A stretch of DNA of 37,158 bases from a virus, in IMG/VR virus record IMGVR_UViG_3300043411_000449, positions 1 through 37,158 of that record; one strand, written 5' to 3'. The position numbers and the translations under genes were made by a program. Positions 6,255 to 14,302 of this stretch are shown here, piece by piece. The notes under the pieces are model-generated. The model saw nothing but the letters and a program-made list of their open reading frames with translations. It searched no databases and was not told where the DNA came from. The first letter of the stretch is position 1. Every line of letters begins with the position of its first letter.

Positions 6255-7075
6255 CGCGTTGCGGCCTTGAATGCGGCCTCGGCGGTGCGGATCGCCTTGG
6301 AGAAGTTCTCCATGCCGTCATTGACCCGGCCGTCGATGCTGATCACCCAGAGGCCGTCCCGCTTGAGGGCGTCGTAGGTGAAGCCGCGCACGTCGAGTAC
6401 GTAGTGCCCCTTCCCGGCCTTCAGGAAGCCCGTGCGGATTTCCTCGGTGGTAAGGTGGGGCTGGGCGTCGCCGCTGTCCTTGGCCGTCTCCGGGGCCTTG
6501 GCGGGGGCTTCTTTGGCGGCTTTGGTCGGCTTCGGCGTCTTGGCCTTCTTCGGGGTCTTGGGCATGTCGGTCTCCTGGGTTGCGAAGTCGGTCTGCTTCA
6601 GGGCCACGAGGGCCTCGTCGAAGATGATGAAGGCGGCCTGCTCGTTGCGGGCTCCGAGGGCGGCGCGGACCGCGTGGTCGAGGCCGTTCTGCTCGGCGTA
6701 GTTCTGCAGGCGGCGGACGGCGGCGGCCTTGGTGGCCGAGCGGCCGAGGGTCGTTCCGGCGATCACCGAGGCCATGTGGTCGATCTGCTTCCGGTCTAGG
6801 ATCGTCTCGTCGGTGTCGGCCTTGCCGGTGTCGAAGCCGCCCGGCGCGCCGAGGTCGTAGCGGGCGCGGAGGGCGTTGACCCCCGCCTCGATGAGGGCGT
6901 TGCGGTCCTTGCCCATTTGCTCGTGCAGGTTGGAGGGGTTGGAAAGCGCCTCGTGGGCGCGGGTGATGTCCGCCGCGTGGTCCCCTAGATCAGGGAAGCG
7001 GGCGGCGATCCGCAGGGCGGCCTTGATGTCGCCGGCGGCGTAGGCGGTCTTGAGGGTGTTGAGCTTCGTCTGCAT
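6251..7075 (-). CDS. Two-part hypothetical phage protein, 274 aa, with internal start-like element
   Basis: The start beginning MQTKLNTLK is chosen because GGAGACGACCG directly precedes it. Residues 1-80 (ALRIAARFPDLG, LGKD-like MGKDRNALIEAGVNALRARYDL) form a small helical domain that I recall as a free-standing protein in other phages. The middle (about 85-170) is helical. Then comes a Lys/Pro/Ala-rich linker (about 172-205), then a C-terminal alpha/beta domain (HYVLDVRGFTYDALKRDGLWVISIDG). At 6565 an in-frame ATG (MPKTPKKAK) follows AACCCAGGAGACCGAC, nearly the same leader as real genes, so a second product of 104 residues may be made. A promoter candidate lies at 7122-7150. It is monocistronic and convergent with the SET gene. 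Function unknown. Confidence 0.75.
   Translation of the reverse strand: MQTKLNTLKTAYAAGDIKAALRIAARFPDLGDHAADITRAHEALSNPSNLHEQMGKDRNALIEAGVNALRARYDLGAPGGFDTGKADTDETILDRKQIDHMASVIAGTTLGRSATKAAAVRRLQNYAEQNGLDHAVRAALGARNEQAAFIIFDEALVALKQTDFATQETDMPKTPKKAKTPKPTKAAKEAPAKAPETAKDSGDAQPHLTTEEIRTGFLKAGKGHYVLDVRGFTYDALKRDGLWVISIDGRVNDGMENFSKAIRTAEAAFKAATR
6566..6581 (-). promoter_or_regulatory. Internal start-associated element inside the 6251-7075 gene
   Basis: On the minus strand AACCCA-GGAGACCGAC abuts an in-frame ATG at 6565-6563. It matches the leaders at 2427-2442 and 7078-7093 except for one inserted C. It would allow separate translation of the C-terminal 104 residues, or mark the scar of an ancestral gene fusion. 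Confidence 0.5.
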
Positions 7076-7077
7076 CG

Positions 7078-7093
7078 GTCGTCTCCATGGGTT
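7078..7093 (-). promoter_or_regulatory. Start-associated element before the 6251-7075 gene
   Basis: On the minus strand AACCCAT-GGAGACGAC ends two bases before the ATG at 7075-7073. It shares both the ACCC and the GGAGACGAC parts with the element at 36034-36050. Confidence 0.65.
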
Positions 7094-7121
7094 GGTTCGC
7101 AGTATCGGCTGCGTATCCAAG

Positions 7122-7150
7122 CACTTAGGCCGCTCCCTACACGAAGCAAG
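7122..7150 (-). promoter_or_regulatory. Candidate phage promoter for the 6251-7075 gene
   Basis: On the minus strand CTTGC, 15 bases, GCCTAAGTG: the same boxes and spacing as at 2456-2484. The AAATTACTG box here directly abuts CTTGC (plus strand 7151-7159), while at the other site it lies 21 bases further away, about two helical turns. Confidence 0.6.
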
Positions 7151-7177
7151 CAGTAATTTTCGGAAGGCGAAAAAATC

Positions 7178-7705
7178 ATGGCGCAGACCGTGACGCGCGC
7201 CGCCCTGGCGAAAATGTGGGGCGTCAGCCGTGGGCGCGTGGACAACATGGTCGCCGCCGGGCAGCTCCCGGTGAAGGCGAACGGCAAGATCGACGTGGAG
7301 ATCGCGACGGCGATCCGGCAGTCGATGGCGCCAGACCGGCTAGAGCAGGGGGCCAACGCCCGCCTCTCGAAGGCGGCGGAGCGCGGCGGGCCGGACCTCG
7401 ACGTGATCGAGGGCGGAAAGCAGGAGCCGACGATCTACCGGGCGCGGACGGCCAAGGCGGTTCACGACGCCCGCATGGCCGAGATCAACGTCAAGAAGGC
7501 GCTGGGCGCGGTCGTGGACCGGGACGAGGTCAAGGCCGAGGCCCATGCCGCGGCGCGCGTGCTGGTGCAGCGGCTCCTCGCCATCCCGGCCCGCGTGGCG
7601 CCGGTCGTGGCGGTCGAGATCGACGACAGAAAATGCCGCGCGGTCATCGAGCAGGAAATCCGTCAGGTCATTGTGGAGTTTCAGGATATGCTCGCCGCGC
7701 TCTAA
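7178..7705 (+). CDS. Terminase small subunit (Nu1-like)
   Basis: 175 residues. The N-terminus (TRAALAKMWGVSRGRVDNMVAAGQLPV, about 6-32) is the winged-HTH pattern of lambda Nu1-type small terminases, which bind the packaging site on phage DNA. A KQEPTIYRARTAKAVHDARMAEINVKKALG helix follows, typical of the Nu1 linker and self-association region, and the C-terminal part (LVQRLLAIPARVAPVVA) is helical. GGAAGG lies 11 bases before the ATG. It is followed 18 bases later by the large subunit, the standard order. If the lambda analogy holds, a cos-like site should lie close by, but none is recognisable. Confidence 0.85.
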   Translation: MAQTVTRAALAKMWGVSRGRVDNMVAAGQLPVKANGKIDVEIATAIRQSMAPDRLEQGANARLSKAAERGGPDLDVIEGGKQEPTIYRARTAKAVHDARMAEINVKKALGAVVDRDEVKAEAHAAARVLVQRLLAIPARVAPVVAVEIDDRKCRAVIEQEIRQVIVEFQDMLAAL

Positions 7706-7723
7706 AACGGGGATTGGGGCGCA

Positions 7724-9517
7724 ATGGGGGTCGTAATCGACGGACTGCGGGACGGGCTCCAACTGCCCCCCGACTACACCGTCTCGGAATGGGCCGACAT
7801 GAACGTGCGGCTGCCGCTGGAGGCGGCCGAGCCTGGCCGCTGGCGCACCGACCGCGCGCCCTACCAGCGCGAGATGATGGACGTCCTGGCGGACCCGGAC
7901 GTGCACACGGTCACGCTGCACACGAGCGCCCAGGTCGGCAAGACCGCCGTGGAGCTCAACGGCATCGGCTATTACATCCACCACAGCCCGGCCGCCATGC
8001 TGCGGCTGGACCCGACGCTCGAAATGGCCGAGGCCTTCTCGAAGGACAAGCTCGACCCGATCATCAGAAGCACGCCCGCCCTGGCGGAGCGCGTCGCCGG
8101 CGAGAAGTCCCGCTCGTCGTTCAACACCATCTACCACAAGCAGTTTCCGGGCGGCTCGCTGACCATCACGGGCGCCAACTCACCGACCTCCCTGCGCATG
8201 CGCTCGGTCAAGATCGTGTGGGCGGACGAGATTGACGCCTACCCGGCCTCGGTCGGGGACGAGGGCGACCCGATCCGTCTCGCCTACAAGCGCACGCAGA
8301 CGTTCCGCTCCTCAGGGGCGAAGCTGGTCGTGGCCTCGACGCCGAAGCTCAAGGGGCTGTCGCGCATCGACAGCTTCTTTGAGCAGAGCGACAAGCGCTA
8401 CTACTTCATCCCCTGCGCCGAGTGCGCCGAGTTCCAAAAGCTCGTGTGGGACAACGTGTTGTGGGACCGGGGCAAGCCCGAGACCGCCGCCTACGCCTGC
8501 CCGCACTGCGGCTCGCTCATGACCGACGCCGCGATCAAGCGGCAGGTCAAGCTCGGCCATTGGCGCGCGTCCGAGCCGTTCAACGGGCACGCGGGCTTCC
8601 ATATCTGGCAAATCTACTCGCCGTGGAGCTCGCTTGAGGAGATCGTCAAGGACTACGAGGAGGCCAAGGACCGGCCGAACCTGCTGCAGACGTGGTGGAA
8701 CGTCGTGCTGGGCGAGGCCTGGGACGGCGACGAGGCGCTCGGGGTCGAGATCCCGGAGCTGCTGCGCCGCCGCGAGCCCTACGCCGAGGACGAGCTGCCG
8801 ACCGGCATCGCCATCCTGACGGCCGGGATCGACGTTCAGTCCGACCGCCTCGAAATGCTCGTCAAGGGCTACGGGGTGAAGGATGAGCAATGGATCGTGG
8901 CTTACTACGTGATCCACGGCGACCCGACCGCCGAGGGCGTCTGGCGGCTGCTCGAGGAGCAGCTCACCCGCACCTACACGCTCGCGGACGGCTTCCGCCT
9001 CCGCATCGAGGCGGCGGCGGTTGACAGCTCCTACAACACCCAGCGGGTCTACGATTTTGCAGCCCGCAACTGGCGCATGGGGCGGCAGTGGTTCGCCATC
9101 AAGGGCGTCGCCGGCCAGGGCGTCGTGGCGTGGTCGCGCTCTAAAATATCGCTCAAGGGCGGGGCCAAGCTCTACCTCGTCGGCATCGACGCGCTGAAGG
9201 AGGAGGTCTACGGGCGGCTCACGGTCGAGCAGCCCGGCCCCGGCTACCACCACGTGCCGATCTCGGACGCCTTCGGGCAGCCCTTCTTTGAGGGGCTGAC
9301 AGCGGAGCGCGTCCGGACGGTCTACGACACCCGCGGTTACCCAAGGCGCGAGTGGTTCAACCCGCCCGGCGCCCGCAACGAGCCGCTGGATATGAGCGTC
9401 TACGCCGACGCCGCGCACAAGTCGCTCAACATCGACCACGCGGGGCGCATCGCCAACCGCAGCCCGAAGGCCAAGCTAGAGGACGTGGCCGCCGTGGCCG
9501 CGCTGTTCAAACGATGA
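7724..9517 (+). CDS. terL: Terminase large subunit (lambda gpA family)
   Basis: 597 residues, the usual gpA length. The ATPase domain carries a variant Walker A, SAQVGKT (68-74, lysine 73), and KIVWADEIDAYP as the Walker B region. A zinc-ribbon-like CAEC...CPHCGS lies in the middle (about 231-265). The nuclease domain begins around AGIDVQSDRLE with acidic D370, and a later VDSSYNTQRVYDF carries another nuclease aspartate. The enzyme cuts concatemeric DNA and pumps it into the prohead through the portal. It overlaps the next gene by ATGA at 9514-9517. Confidence 0.95.
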   Translation: MGVVIDGLRDGLQLPPDYTVSEWADMNVRLPLEAAEPGRWRTDRAPYQREMMDVLADPDVHTVTLHTSAQVGKTAVELNGIGYYIHHSPAAMLRLDPTLEMAEAFSKDKLDPIIRSTPALAERVAGEKSRSSFNTIYHKQFPGGSLTITGANSPTSLRMRSVKIVWADEIDAYPASVGDEGDPIRLAYKRTQTFRSSGAKLVVASTPKLKGLSRIDSFFEQSDKRYYFIPCAECAEFQKLVWDNVLWDRGKPETAAYACPHCGSLMTDAAIKRQVKLGHWRASEPFNGHAGFHIWQIYSPWSSLEEIVKDYEEAKDRPNLLQTWWNVVLGEAWDGDEALGVEIPELLRRREPYAEDELPTGIAILTAGIDVQSDRLEMLVKGYGVKDEQWIVAYYVIHGDPTAEGVWRLLEEQLTRTYTLADGFRLRIEAAAVDSSYNTQRVYDFAARNWRMGRQWFAIKGVAGQGVVAWSRSKISLKGGAKLYLVGIDALKEEVYGRLTVEQPGPGYHHVPISDAFGQPFFEGLTAERVRTVYDTRGYPRREWFNPPGARNEPLDMSVYADAAHKSLNIDHAGRIANRSPKAKLEDVAAVAALFKR

Positions 9518-9768
9518 CCTGTCTTGAGGACTGCCAGAACCTCTACACCGCCTACCTGCAAATGCTTCAGGGCAAGACGAAGGTCCGCGTCCGCTACAAC
9601 GACATGTGGGTCGAGTACCGAGGCAACTACGCCGGCGACATGGACCGGCTGCGAAACCTCTACATGACCCTGCGGCAGCAATGCCCGGACGCGCTTTCGG
9701 CTCTGCCCGATCTCTCGCCTGCCTACCGCGTGCAACGCGGGCCACCTGTGGGGTTGGACCATGCCTAA
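9514..9768 (+). CDS. Head-tail joining protein, gpW-like
   Basis: 84 residues between terminase and portal, exactly where gpW sits in lambda. The pattern agrees with gpW: an N-terminal helix (CLEDCQNLYTAYLQMLQG), then K-V-RVRYNDMWVEYRG as a beta hairpin, then a second helix (GDMDRLRNLYMTLRQQC). gpW completes the filled head by binding beneath the portal. It overlaps both neighbours by a few bases (ATGA with terminase; 8 bases with portal). The C-terminal 20 residues are proline-rich and probably disordered. Confidence 0.75.
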   Translation: MTCLEDCQNLYTAYLQMLQGKTKVRVRYNDMWVEYRGNYAGDMDRLRNLYMTLRQQCPDALSALPDLSPAYRVQRGPPVGLDHA

Positions 9769-11374
9769 CACCGTCACCGATCCGTGGACGCAGGGCACCC
9801 GCTTCGCCCAGGAGCTGATGCAGTACTCGCCCCGGCTCACCAACGCCGAGACGGACTGGGAGACGGACTGGCGGACGCAGAAGGCCCGCGCCCGCGACCT
9901 ATCGAGCCGCGACGCCTACGGGCTCAACTCGGTCAAGATCAGCCAGGACGCGCTGATCGGCCGACACTTCCGGCTGTCGCTGCGGCCGCACTGGAAGGCG
10001 CTGGGGATCGACATCGAGGCGGCGCGCGAGTGGTCGCAGCTCGTCGAGGCAGAGTGGCGGCGCTACGCCGAGAGCGTCACCTTCGACGCCGACGCGCGGC
10101 GCATGAACACGTTCACGCTGATGATGCGGACGGTCGTGGGCGGCCTCAAGACGGACGGCGAGGTGCTGGCAACCATCCAGGCCAAGCCGGGCCACGCGGG
10201 CTACGTGACGTGCATGCAGCTCATCGAGCCCGAGCGGCTGCAGGCGCCCTCGGCCGACTACCCGCTCTGGAAGAACGCCCGCAACGGCGTCGAGCGCGAC
10301 GACGTGGGCGAGCCCATCGCCTACCACATCCTCAAGCGCTACCCCGGCGACTACCGGGATCTGCGCGTCGGGGAGATCGAAAAGACCGAGCGGGTCCGGC
10401 GCTGGAACGACTGGGGGCGGCCGATTGTGCTGCACCTGTTCGACGACCCGCGCCCGAACATGTCGCGCGGGGTCTCGGGGTTCCTCGCCGTCGCCTCGCA
10501 AATGAAGATGCTCCAGACCTACTCGAAGGCGGAACTCGAGCGAAACCTGATCCAGGCCAGCATCGGTGCGGTTGTCGAAACCGAGATGAACTGGGAGGAC
10601 GCGATGCGGACGGTCGGCGCGCAGGGCGCCGAGCAGTTTGGGAACAACCTGACCGCCGCCGCCATGGACCACCTCCGCCGCATCGCCCCGTGGCACGAGG
10701 AGATGGGTATCCGCGTCAACGGCTCCAAGGTCATGCATATGGTGCCGGGCGAGAAGCTTCACATGATCCAGCCGCAGGGCGCGGCGCTCAACTACGAGCA
10801 GTTCGAGCAGGCGATGCTCCGGCAATTCGCGGCCGGGCTCGACGTGCCCTACGAAAGCCTCGCGCGGAATTTCTCGGATACCTCGTACTCGGCGGCCCGC
10901 ATGTCGCTGGCCGATATCTGGCGCTCCTACCTCACCTCACGGGAAATGATCTGCCAAAAGTTTGCAATGCCGTTTTTCGGCTGCTGGCTTGAGGAGGCCA
11001 TTGTCGAGGGGCACGTGCCGATGCCGAACGGCTCGCAGGGCACGCTGGAGGCGTTCATCGCCAACCGGCACCACCTCGTCGCCGGGCGCTTTATCTCGTG
11101 GACCAAGCCGCTCATCGACCCCGTCAAGGAGCGGACGGCCCAGCAGATGGGCCTGATGATGGGTCTAACCACGGCCGAGGAGGAGGTTGCCGCGGACGGC
11201 GAGGACTACCTCGAAATCCTCGAGCAGCGTGCCTACGAGGTCAAGTTCCGCGACAGGCTCGGGCTCAACCCGCTTGGCGTGGACCCGACCATCGTTCCCG
11301 CCGGCGCGGCGGGCGCGATGCAGAAGGCCGAGGGGCACGGGGCGCAGACGAACTCGAGCGGATCGGCGGAGTAA
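9761..11374 (+). CDS. Portal protein (lambda gpB family)
   Basis: 537 residues, typical for lambda-type portals. Recognisable family features include the N-terminal helical part (ETDWRTQKARARDLSSRDAYG), SQDALIGRHFRLSLRP, the TLMMRTVVGGLKTDGEVLA segment, and the C-terminal LDVPYESLARNFSDTSYSAARMSL, a near-signature of this family, followed by WRSYLTSREMICQKFAMPFFGCWLEEAI. The portal forms the dodecameric ring at one vertex through which DNA is packaged. The gene starts inside the gpW-like gene and is followed two bases after its stop by the protease. Confidence 0.95.
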   Translation: MPNTVTDPWTQGTRFAQELMQYSPRLTNAETDWETDWRTQKARARDLSSRDAYGLNSVKISQDALIGRHFRLSLRPHWKALGIDIEAAREWSQLVEAEWRRYAESVTFDADARRMNTFTLMMRTVVGGLKTDGEVLATIQAKPGHAGYVTCMQLIEPERLQAPSADYPLWKNARNGVERDDVGEPIAYHILKRYPGDYRDLRVGEIEKTERVRRWNDWGRPIVLHLFDDPRPNMSRGVSGFLAVASQMKMLQTYSKAELERNLIQASIGAVVETEMNWEDAMRTVGAQGAEQFGNNLTAAAMDHLRRIAPWHEEMGIRVNGSKVMHMVPGEKLHMIQPQGAALNYEQFEQAMLRQFAAGLDVPYESLARNFSDTSYSAARMSLADIWRSYLTSREMICQKFAMPFFGCWLEEAIVEGHVPMPNGSQGTLEAFIANRHHLVAGRFISWTKPLIDPVKERTAQQMGLMMGLTTAEEEVAADGEDYLEILEQRAYEVKFRDRLGLNPLGVDPTIVPAGAAGAMQKAEGHGAQTNSSGSAE

Positions 11375-11376
11375 CC

Positions 11377-12258
11377 ATGCACCAACTGCCATTGCTGGCC
11401 CAGCGGCTCTACAACACGCCGCTGTGGGCGAAGCCGCGCTTTGCGGAAACCGTCTCGTCGCTGCTGGCGGGGCGGATGGGCGTCAAGCCGATGCTCGACG
11501 CCGACCAGATCGACCGGGAGGCGCGCAACGTCTACGCGCCGATCATCGACAAGATGGGGGTGATGACCATCCCCGTCGTCGGCGGCCTGGCGCACCGGGG
11601 CGACGATCTCGACGCGATGTGCGGGATGCAGAGCTACACGAACCTGCAGAACACACTCGTGACTGCACTAGACGATACCCGTGTCAAGGGGTTTCTGCTT
11701 GACATCGACAGCCCCGGAGGCGAGGCGGCGGGGTGCCTCGAATTCGCGGACACGATCCTACAGGTCCGGAAGGAAAAGCCGGTGTGGGGGATCGCCAACG
11801 GGCAGGCGGCGTCGGCCGCTTATGCCATCGGCTGCTCCTGCGAGCGGCTCTACATGACGGCGACGGGCGAGGTTGGCTCGATCGGCGTCGTGGCTCTCCA
11901 CGTCGATCACTCCAAGATGCTGGCAAACGAGGGTCTTGTCGTGACCTTCATTCACGCCGGCGCGCGGAAGGTGGACGGGAACTTTGCCGAGCCGCTCTCG
12001 GACGTTGCGAGGGCGGAATGGCAGGAGGCGGTTGAGTACTCCTACGAGCGCTTCGTCACGGCCGTTGCGCAGCGTAGGCCGATCTCGGCCGAGGAGATCC
12101 GGGCCACAGAGGCCCGCACCTACACCGCCGACAAGGCGGTGGCACTGAAGCTCGTCGATGGCGTCAGCAACTACGAGGCTGTGCGGCTGGAGATGGGCGA
12201 GAAGCTACGCACCCAAAAAGTCCAAGTGATCAACGGAAAGGCCGTGACCTATGGCTAA
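11377..12258 (+). CDS. Prohead protease, S49/SppA-like (lambda gpC type)
   Basis: 293 residues. Core motifs of S49 proteases are present: DIDSPGGE, then NGQAASAAYAIG with nucleophile S146, GEVGSIGV and HAGARKVDGN with the probable general base K198. The start MHQLPLLAQRLYNTP is set by the ATG two bases after the portal stop; the longer same-frame extension is a portal shadow. In lambda the protease and scaffold are read from one gene with an internal start; here the scaffold is a separate frame overlapping the last 8 bases. The enzyme would remove scaffold and mature the capsid from inside the prohead. Confidence 0.9.
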   Translation: MHQLPLLAQRLYNTPLWAKPRFAETVSSLLAGRMGVKPMLDADQIDREARNVYAPIIDKMGVMTIPVVGGLAHRGDDLDAMCGMQSYTNLQNTLVTALDDTRVKGFLLDIDSPGGEAAGCLEFADTILQVRKEKPVWGIANGQAASAAYAIGCSCERLYMTATGEVGSIGVVALHVDHSKMLANEGLVVTFIHAGARKVDGNFAEPLSDVARAEWQEAVEYSYERFVTAVAQRRPISAEEIRATEARTYTADKAVALKLVDGVSNYEAVRLEMGEKLRTQKVQVINGKAVTYG

Positions 12259-12619
12259 CGTGGAAGGCCTCGACGAGGCAATGGCGCAGATGCGCGAGGA
12301 GGGAAGGGCGGCGGGCTACCGAGACGGCTACGCGGCCGGACGCTCGGACGCCAGCGCCATTCTCGGCAACCCGGAGGCCGAGGGCCGCCGGGAGCTGGCG
12401 GCGGCGATTGCCGCCAACGGCGCTATCACGCCCGAGCAGGCAGGCGCCATGCTCAAGGCGGCCCCCAAGGCCGACAAGGGCTACCTCGCGAAGATCGCGG
12501 GCGACGCCCCGACCCTCGGGACGACCGAGCAGCCCACCAGCGACGCCGACAAGATGGCGGCGCGCAAGGCGGAGCTGGGAAAACTCACCAAGGCCGTTTC
12601 GGCCGGCGCGCGGAGGTAA
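12251..12619 (+). CDS. Probable scaffold protein, 122 aa
   Basis: Highly charged, alanine-rich and helical, lacking Cys and Trp. It has an N-terminal coiled-coil-like stretch (LDEAMAQMREEGRAAGYRDGYAAGRSDASAIL) and a basic C-terminus. That composition, and the place between the S49 protease and the decoration protein, match lambda Nu3-like scaffolds and the C-terminal domains of gpC proteins. PEAEGRRELAAAIAANGAITPEQAGAMLKAAPK is a motif common at the end of phage S49 proteases. It overlaps the protease by 8 bases, so translation is probably coupled. Confidence 0.75.
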   Translation: MANVEGLDEAMAQMREEGRAAGYRDGYAAGRSDASAILGNPEAEGRRELAAAIAANGAITPEQAGAMLKAAPKADKGYLAKIAGDAPTLGTTEQPTSDADKMAARKAELGKLTKAVSAGARR

Positions 12620-12623
12620 GTAG

Positions 12624-13016
12624 ATGGCTCAGGCACATCCCGCTGGCGGTGGCAGCGTAAGCGCCATTGTCTACAACCAGATCCTGATGCCGGGTAAGGA
12701 CCCGGTGTTCGCCCACTTCACGATCCTGACCGGCCTGACCCTCGTCAAGGGGTCGGTGCTCGGCGCGGTGTCGGCGTCGGGCAAGCTGAAGCTTTCGGCG
12801 GCGGCGGCCGGCGACGGCTCCGAGGTGCCGATGGCGATCCTGATGGAGGACCTCGACACGACCGCCGGCGACAAGGGCTTCCAGGTCCTTGTCGAGGGCT
12901 TCGTCAACGAAACCGCGCTCACCTTCGGGGCCGCGCACACCGCCGACACCGTTCGGCATAACCTGCGGGCTCAGGGCATCTACCTGACCGCGCCGCGCTT
13001 CGGCGCCGAGGCGTAA
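12624..13016 (+). CDS. Head decoration protein (lambda gpD type)
   Basis: 130 residues. The G-S-VLG-V loop, SASGKLKLSAAAAGDGSEVPMAILMEDLDTT and GFVNETALTFGAAHT match the HDPD family, beta-rich proteins that sit as trimers on the capsid three-fold axes and stabilise it against DNA pressure. A GGAGG ribosome site overlaps the end of the scaffold gene. It lies 15 bases before the capsid gene, as in lambda-like heads. Confidence 0.9.
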   Translation: MAQAHPAGGGSVSAIVYNQILMPGKDPVFAHFTILTGLTLVKGSVLGAVSASGKLKLSAAAAGDGSEVPMAILMEDLDTTAGDKGFQVLVEGFVNETALTFGAAHTADTVRHNLRAQGIYLTAPRFGAEA

Positions 13017-13030
13017 AGGAGAGCACCCAC

Positions 13031-14077
13031 ATGCCCGAGAGCATCAATCGCTACACCACCTGGGAGCTCGACGCGATGGTGTCCAATGTGGACCCGTCGT
13101 TCTCGTTCCTGGCCGATACTTTCTTCCCCGGCGAGCGCCAGTTCACGGGGGATTTCATCGAGTTCGACATCGTCGAGCACGGCCGGCACATGGCCCCGTT
13201 CGTCTCGCCCCTCGTTCAGGGCCAGCCGACCCGGCGCCACGGCTACCGGACCTTCCAGCTCAAGCCGGCGTATATCAAGATGTCCCACAAGGTCACCCCC
13301 GGCGACGGCTACAGCCGCCGCGCGGGCGAGGCCTACGGCGGCAGCCTCACGCCGATGCAGCGGCTGGACCTGGCGATGGCCGAGCAGATCGCGATCCACG
13401 ACGACATGATCAACAATCGTCTCGAGTGGATGGCGGCTTCGGCTCTCGTTAACGGCACCATCGTTGTCACCGGCCCGGACTACCCGGCGCAGACCGTCAG
13501 CTTCGAGCGCAACTCGAACCTGTCGAACACCGTCGGCGTGGCCTGGGCGACGACAACTACCGCAACCCCCATCGACGACCTGCAGACGATGGCCGACCGC
13601 ATCAACCTCTACTCGCGCGGCTCGGTTATGGATACGGTCGTGATGGGCGGGGCGGCCTACTCGAACGCCACGAAGAACTCGCAGTTCCGCGACCTGCTGG
13701 ACCGCGATAAGAACCTGTCGCCGGGAACGCGCTTCGACGCCGGCCCGCGCTCGGGCACCCGGGAGGCGGTCTACCAGGGCCGCCTTTCCGGTAAGTGGGA
13801 CCTGTGGACCTACGACGGCTACTACGAGGACGACAGCGGTGTTTCGACCCGCTTCGTCGCCGCCGACAAGGTCATCTGCGCCTGCCGGGGCGGCATCGAG
13901 GGCTCTAAGCTCTTTGGCGCCATCCAGGACATGGAGGCGGGGATGCAACCGATGAGGCACTACGTCAAGAGCCGCACGACCTGGGACCCGTCCGCCGAGG
14001 AGTGCCTGTCGCAGTCGGCGCCGATGATCAACGTCAAGCGCCCGAACTGCACGGCGGTGCTCGACGTCACGCCGTAG
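13031..14077 (+). CDS. Major capsid protein (lambda gpE family)
   Basis: 348 residues, the usual size for HK97-fold capsids of the gpE type. Family features are the N-terminal SFLADTFFPGERQFTGDFIEFDIVEHGRHMAPFVSP, then KPAYIKMSHKVTPGDGYSRRAGE, the QIAIHDDMINNRLEWMAASALVNG helix and the C-terminal HYVKSRTTWDPSAEECLSQSAPM. An AGGAGAG ribosome site precedes the ATG. A GC-rich hairpin just past the stop (14089-14114) may set off the abundant capsid message from the connector genes. Confidence 0.95.
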   Translation: MPESINRYTTWELDAMVSNVDPSFSFLADTFFPGERQFTGDFIEFDIVEHGRHMAPFVSPLVQGQPTRRHGYRTFQLKPAYIKMSHKVTPGDGYSRRAGEAYGGSLTPMQRLDLAMAEQIAIHDDMINNRLEWMAASALVNGTIVVTGPDYPAQTVSFERNSNLSNTVGVAWATTTTATPIDDLQTMADRINLYSRGSVMDTVVMGGAAYSNATKNSQFRDLLDRDKNLSPGTRFDAGPRSGTREAVYQGRLSGKWDLWTYDGYYEDDSGVSTRFVAADKVICACRGGIEGSKLFGAIQDMEAGMQPMRHYVKSRTTWDPSAEECLSQSAPMINVKRPNCTAVLDVTP

Positions 14078-14088
14078 TGAAGCGTAAA

Positions 14089-14114
14089 GGCCCCCGTCGC
14101 CATAGGCGGGGGCC
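14089..14114 (+). terminator. Hairpin after the capsid gene (weak terminator or mRNA end)
   Basis: GGCCCCCG (14089-14096) pairs perfectly with CGGGGGCC (14107-14114) around a 10-base loop, 11 bases past the capsid stop. No U tract follows, so it more likely attenuates transcription or protects the 3' end of the capsid message than fully terminates it. Confidence 0.45.
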
Positions 14115-14143
14115 ACCCCACCCCAGCCACATAGGAGGGCCGC

Positions 14144-14302
14144 ATGGCCTACGATACGAACCGGACCACGGGCACCGTGGCGGCGGCCAAGGAGGTCGTC
14201 GAGGATAAGGGCGGCAAGCTCACCATCAAGACCGCCACGCAGAGCGTCGATCTTTCCGACGCCGACAAGGCGTATCTGCTCGCACAGGGGATCGTCAGCT
14301 AA
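14144..14302 (+). CDS. Small head-module protein, 52 aa
   Basis: It begins MAYDTNRTTG after a strong AGGAGG site and ends AQGIVS. It shares its scaffold pattern (M-x-Y-x-TNR, GGK-L-T, S-x2-D-x3-L, G-I-VS) with residues 1-51 of the Ig-domain protein at 609-1034. Its place between capsid and connector genes points to a small head or neck protein, as for the lambda FI region. Its stop overlaps the start of the next gene (TAATG). Confidence 0.7.
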   Translation: MAYDTNRTTGTVAAAKEVVEDKGGKLTIKTATQSVDLSDADKAYLLAQGIVS

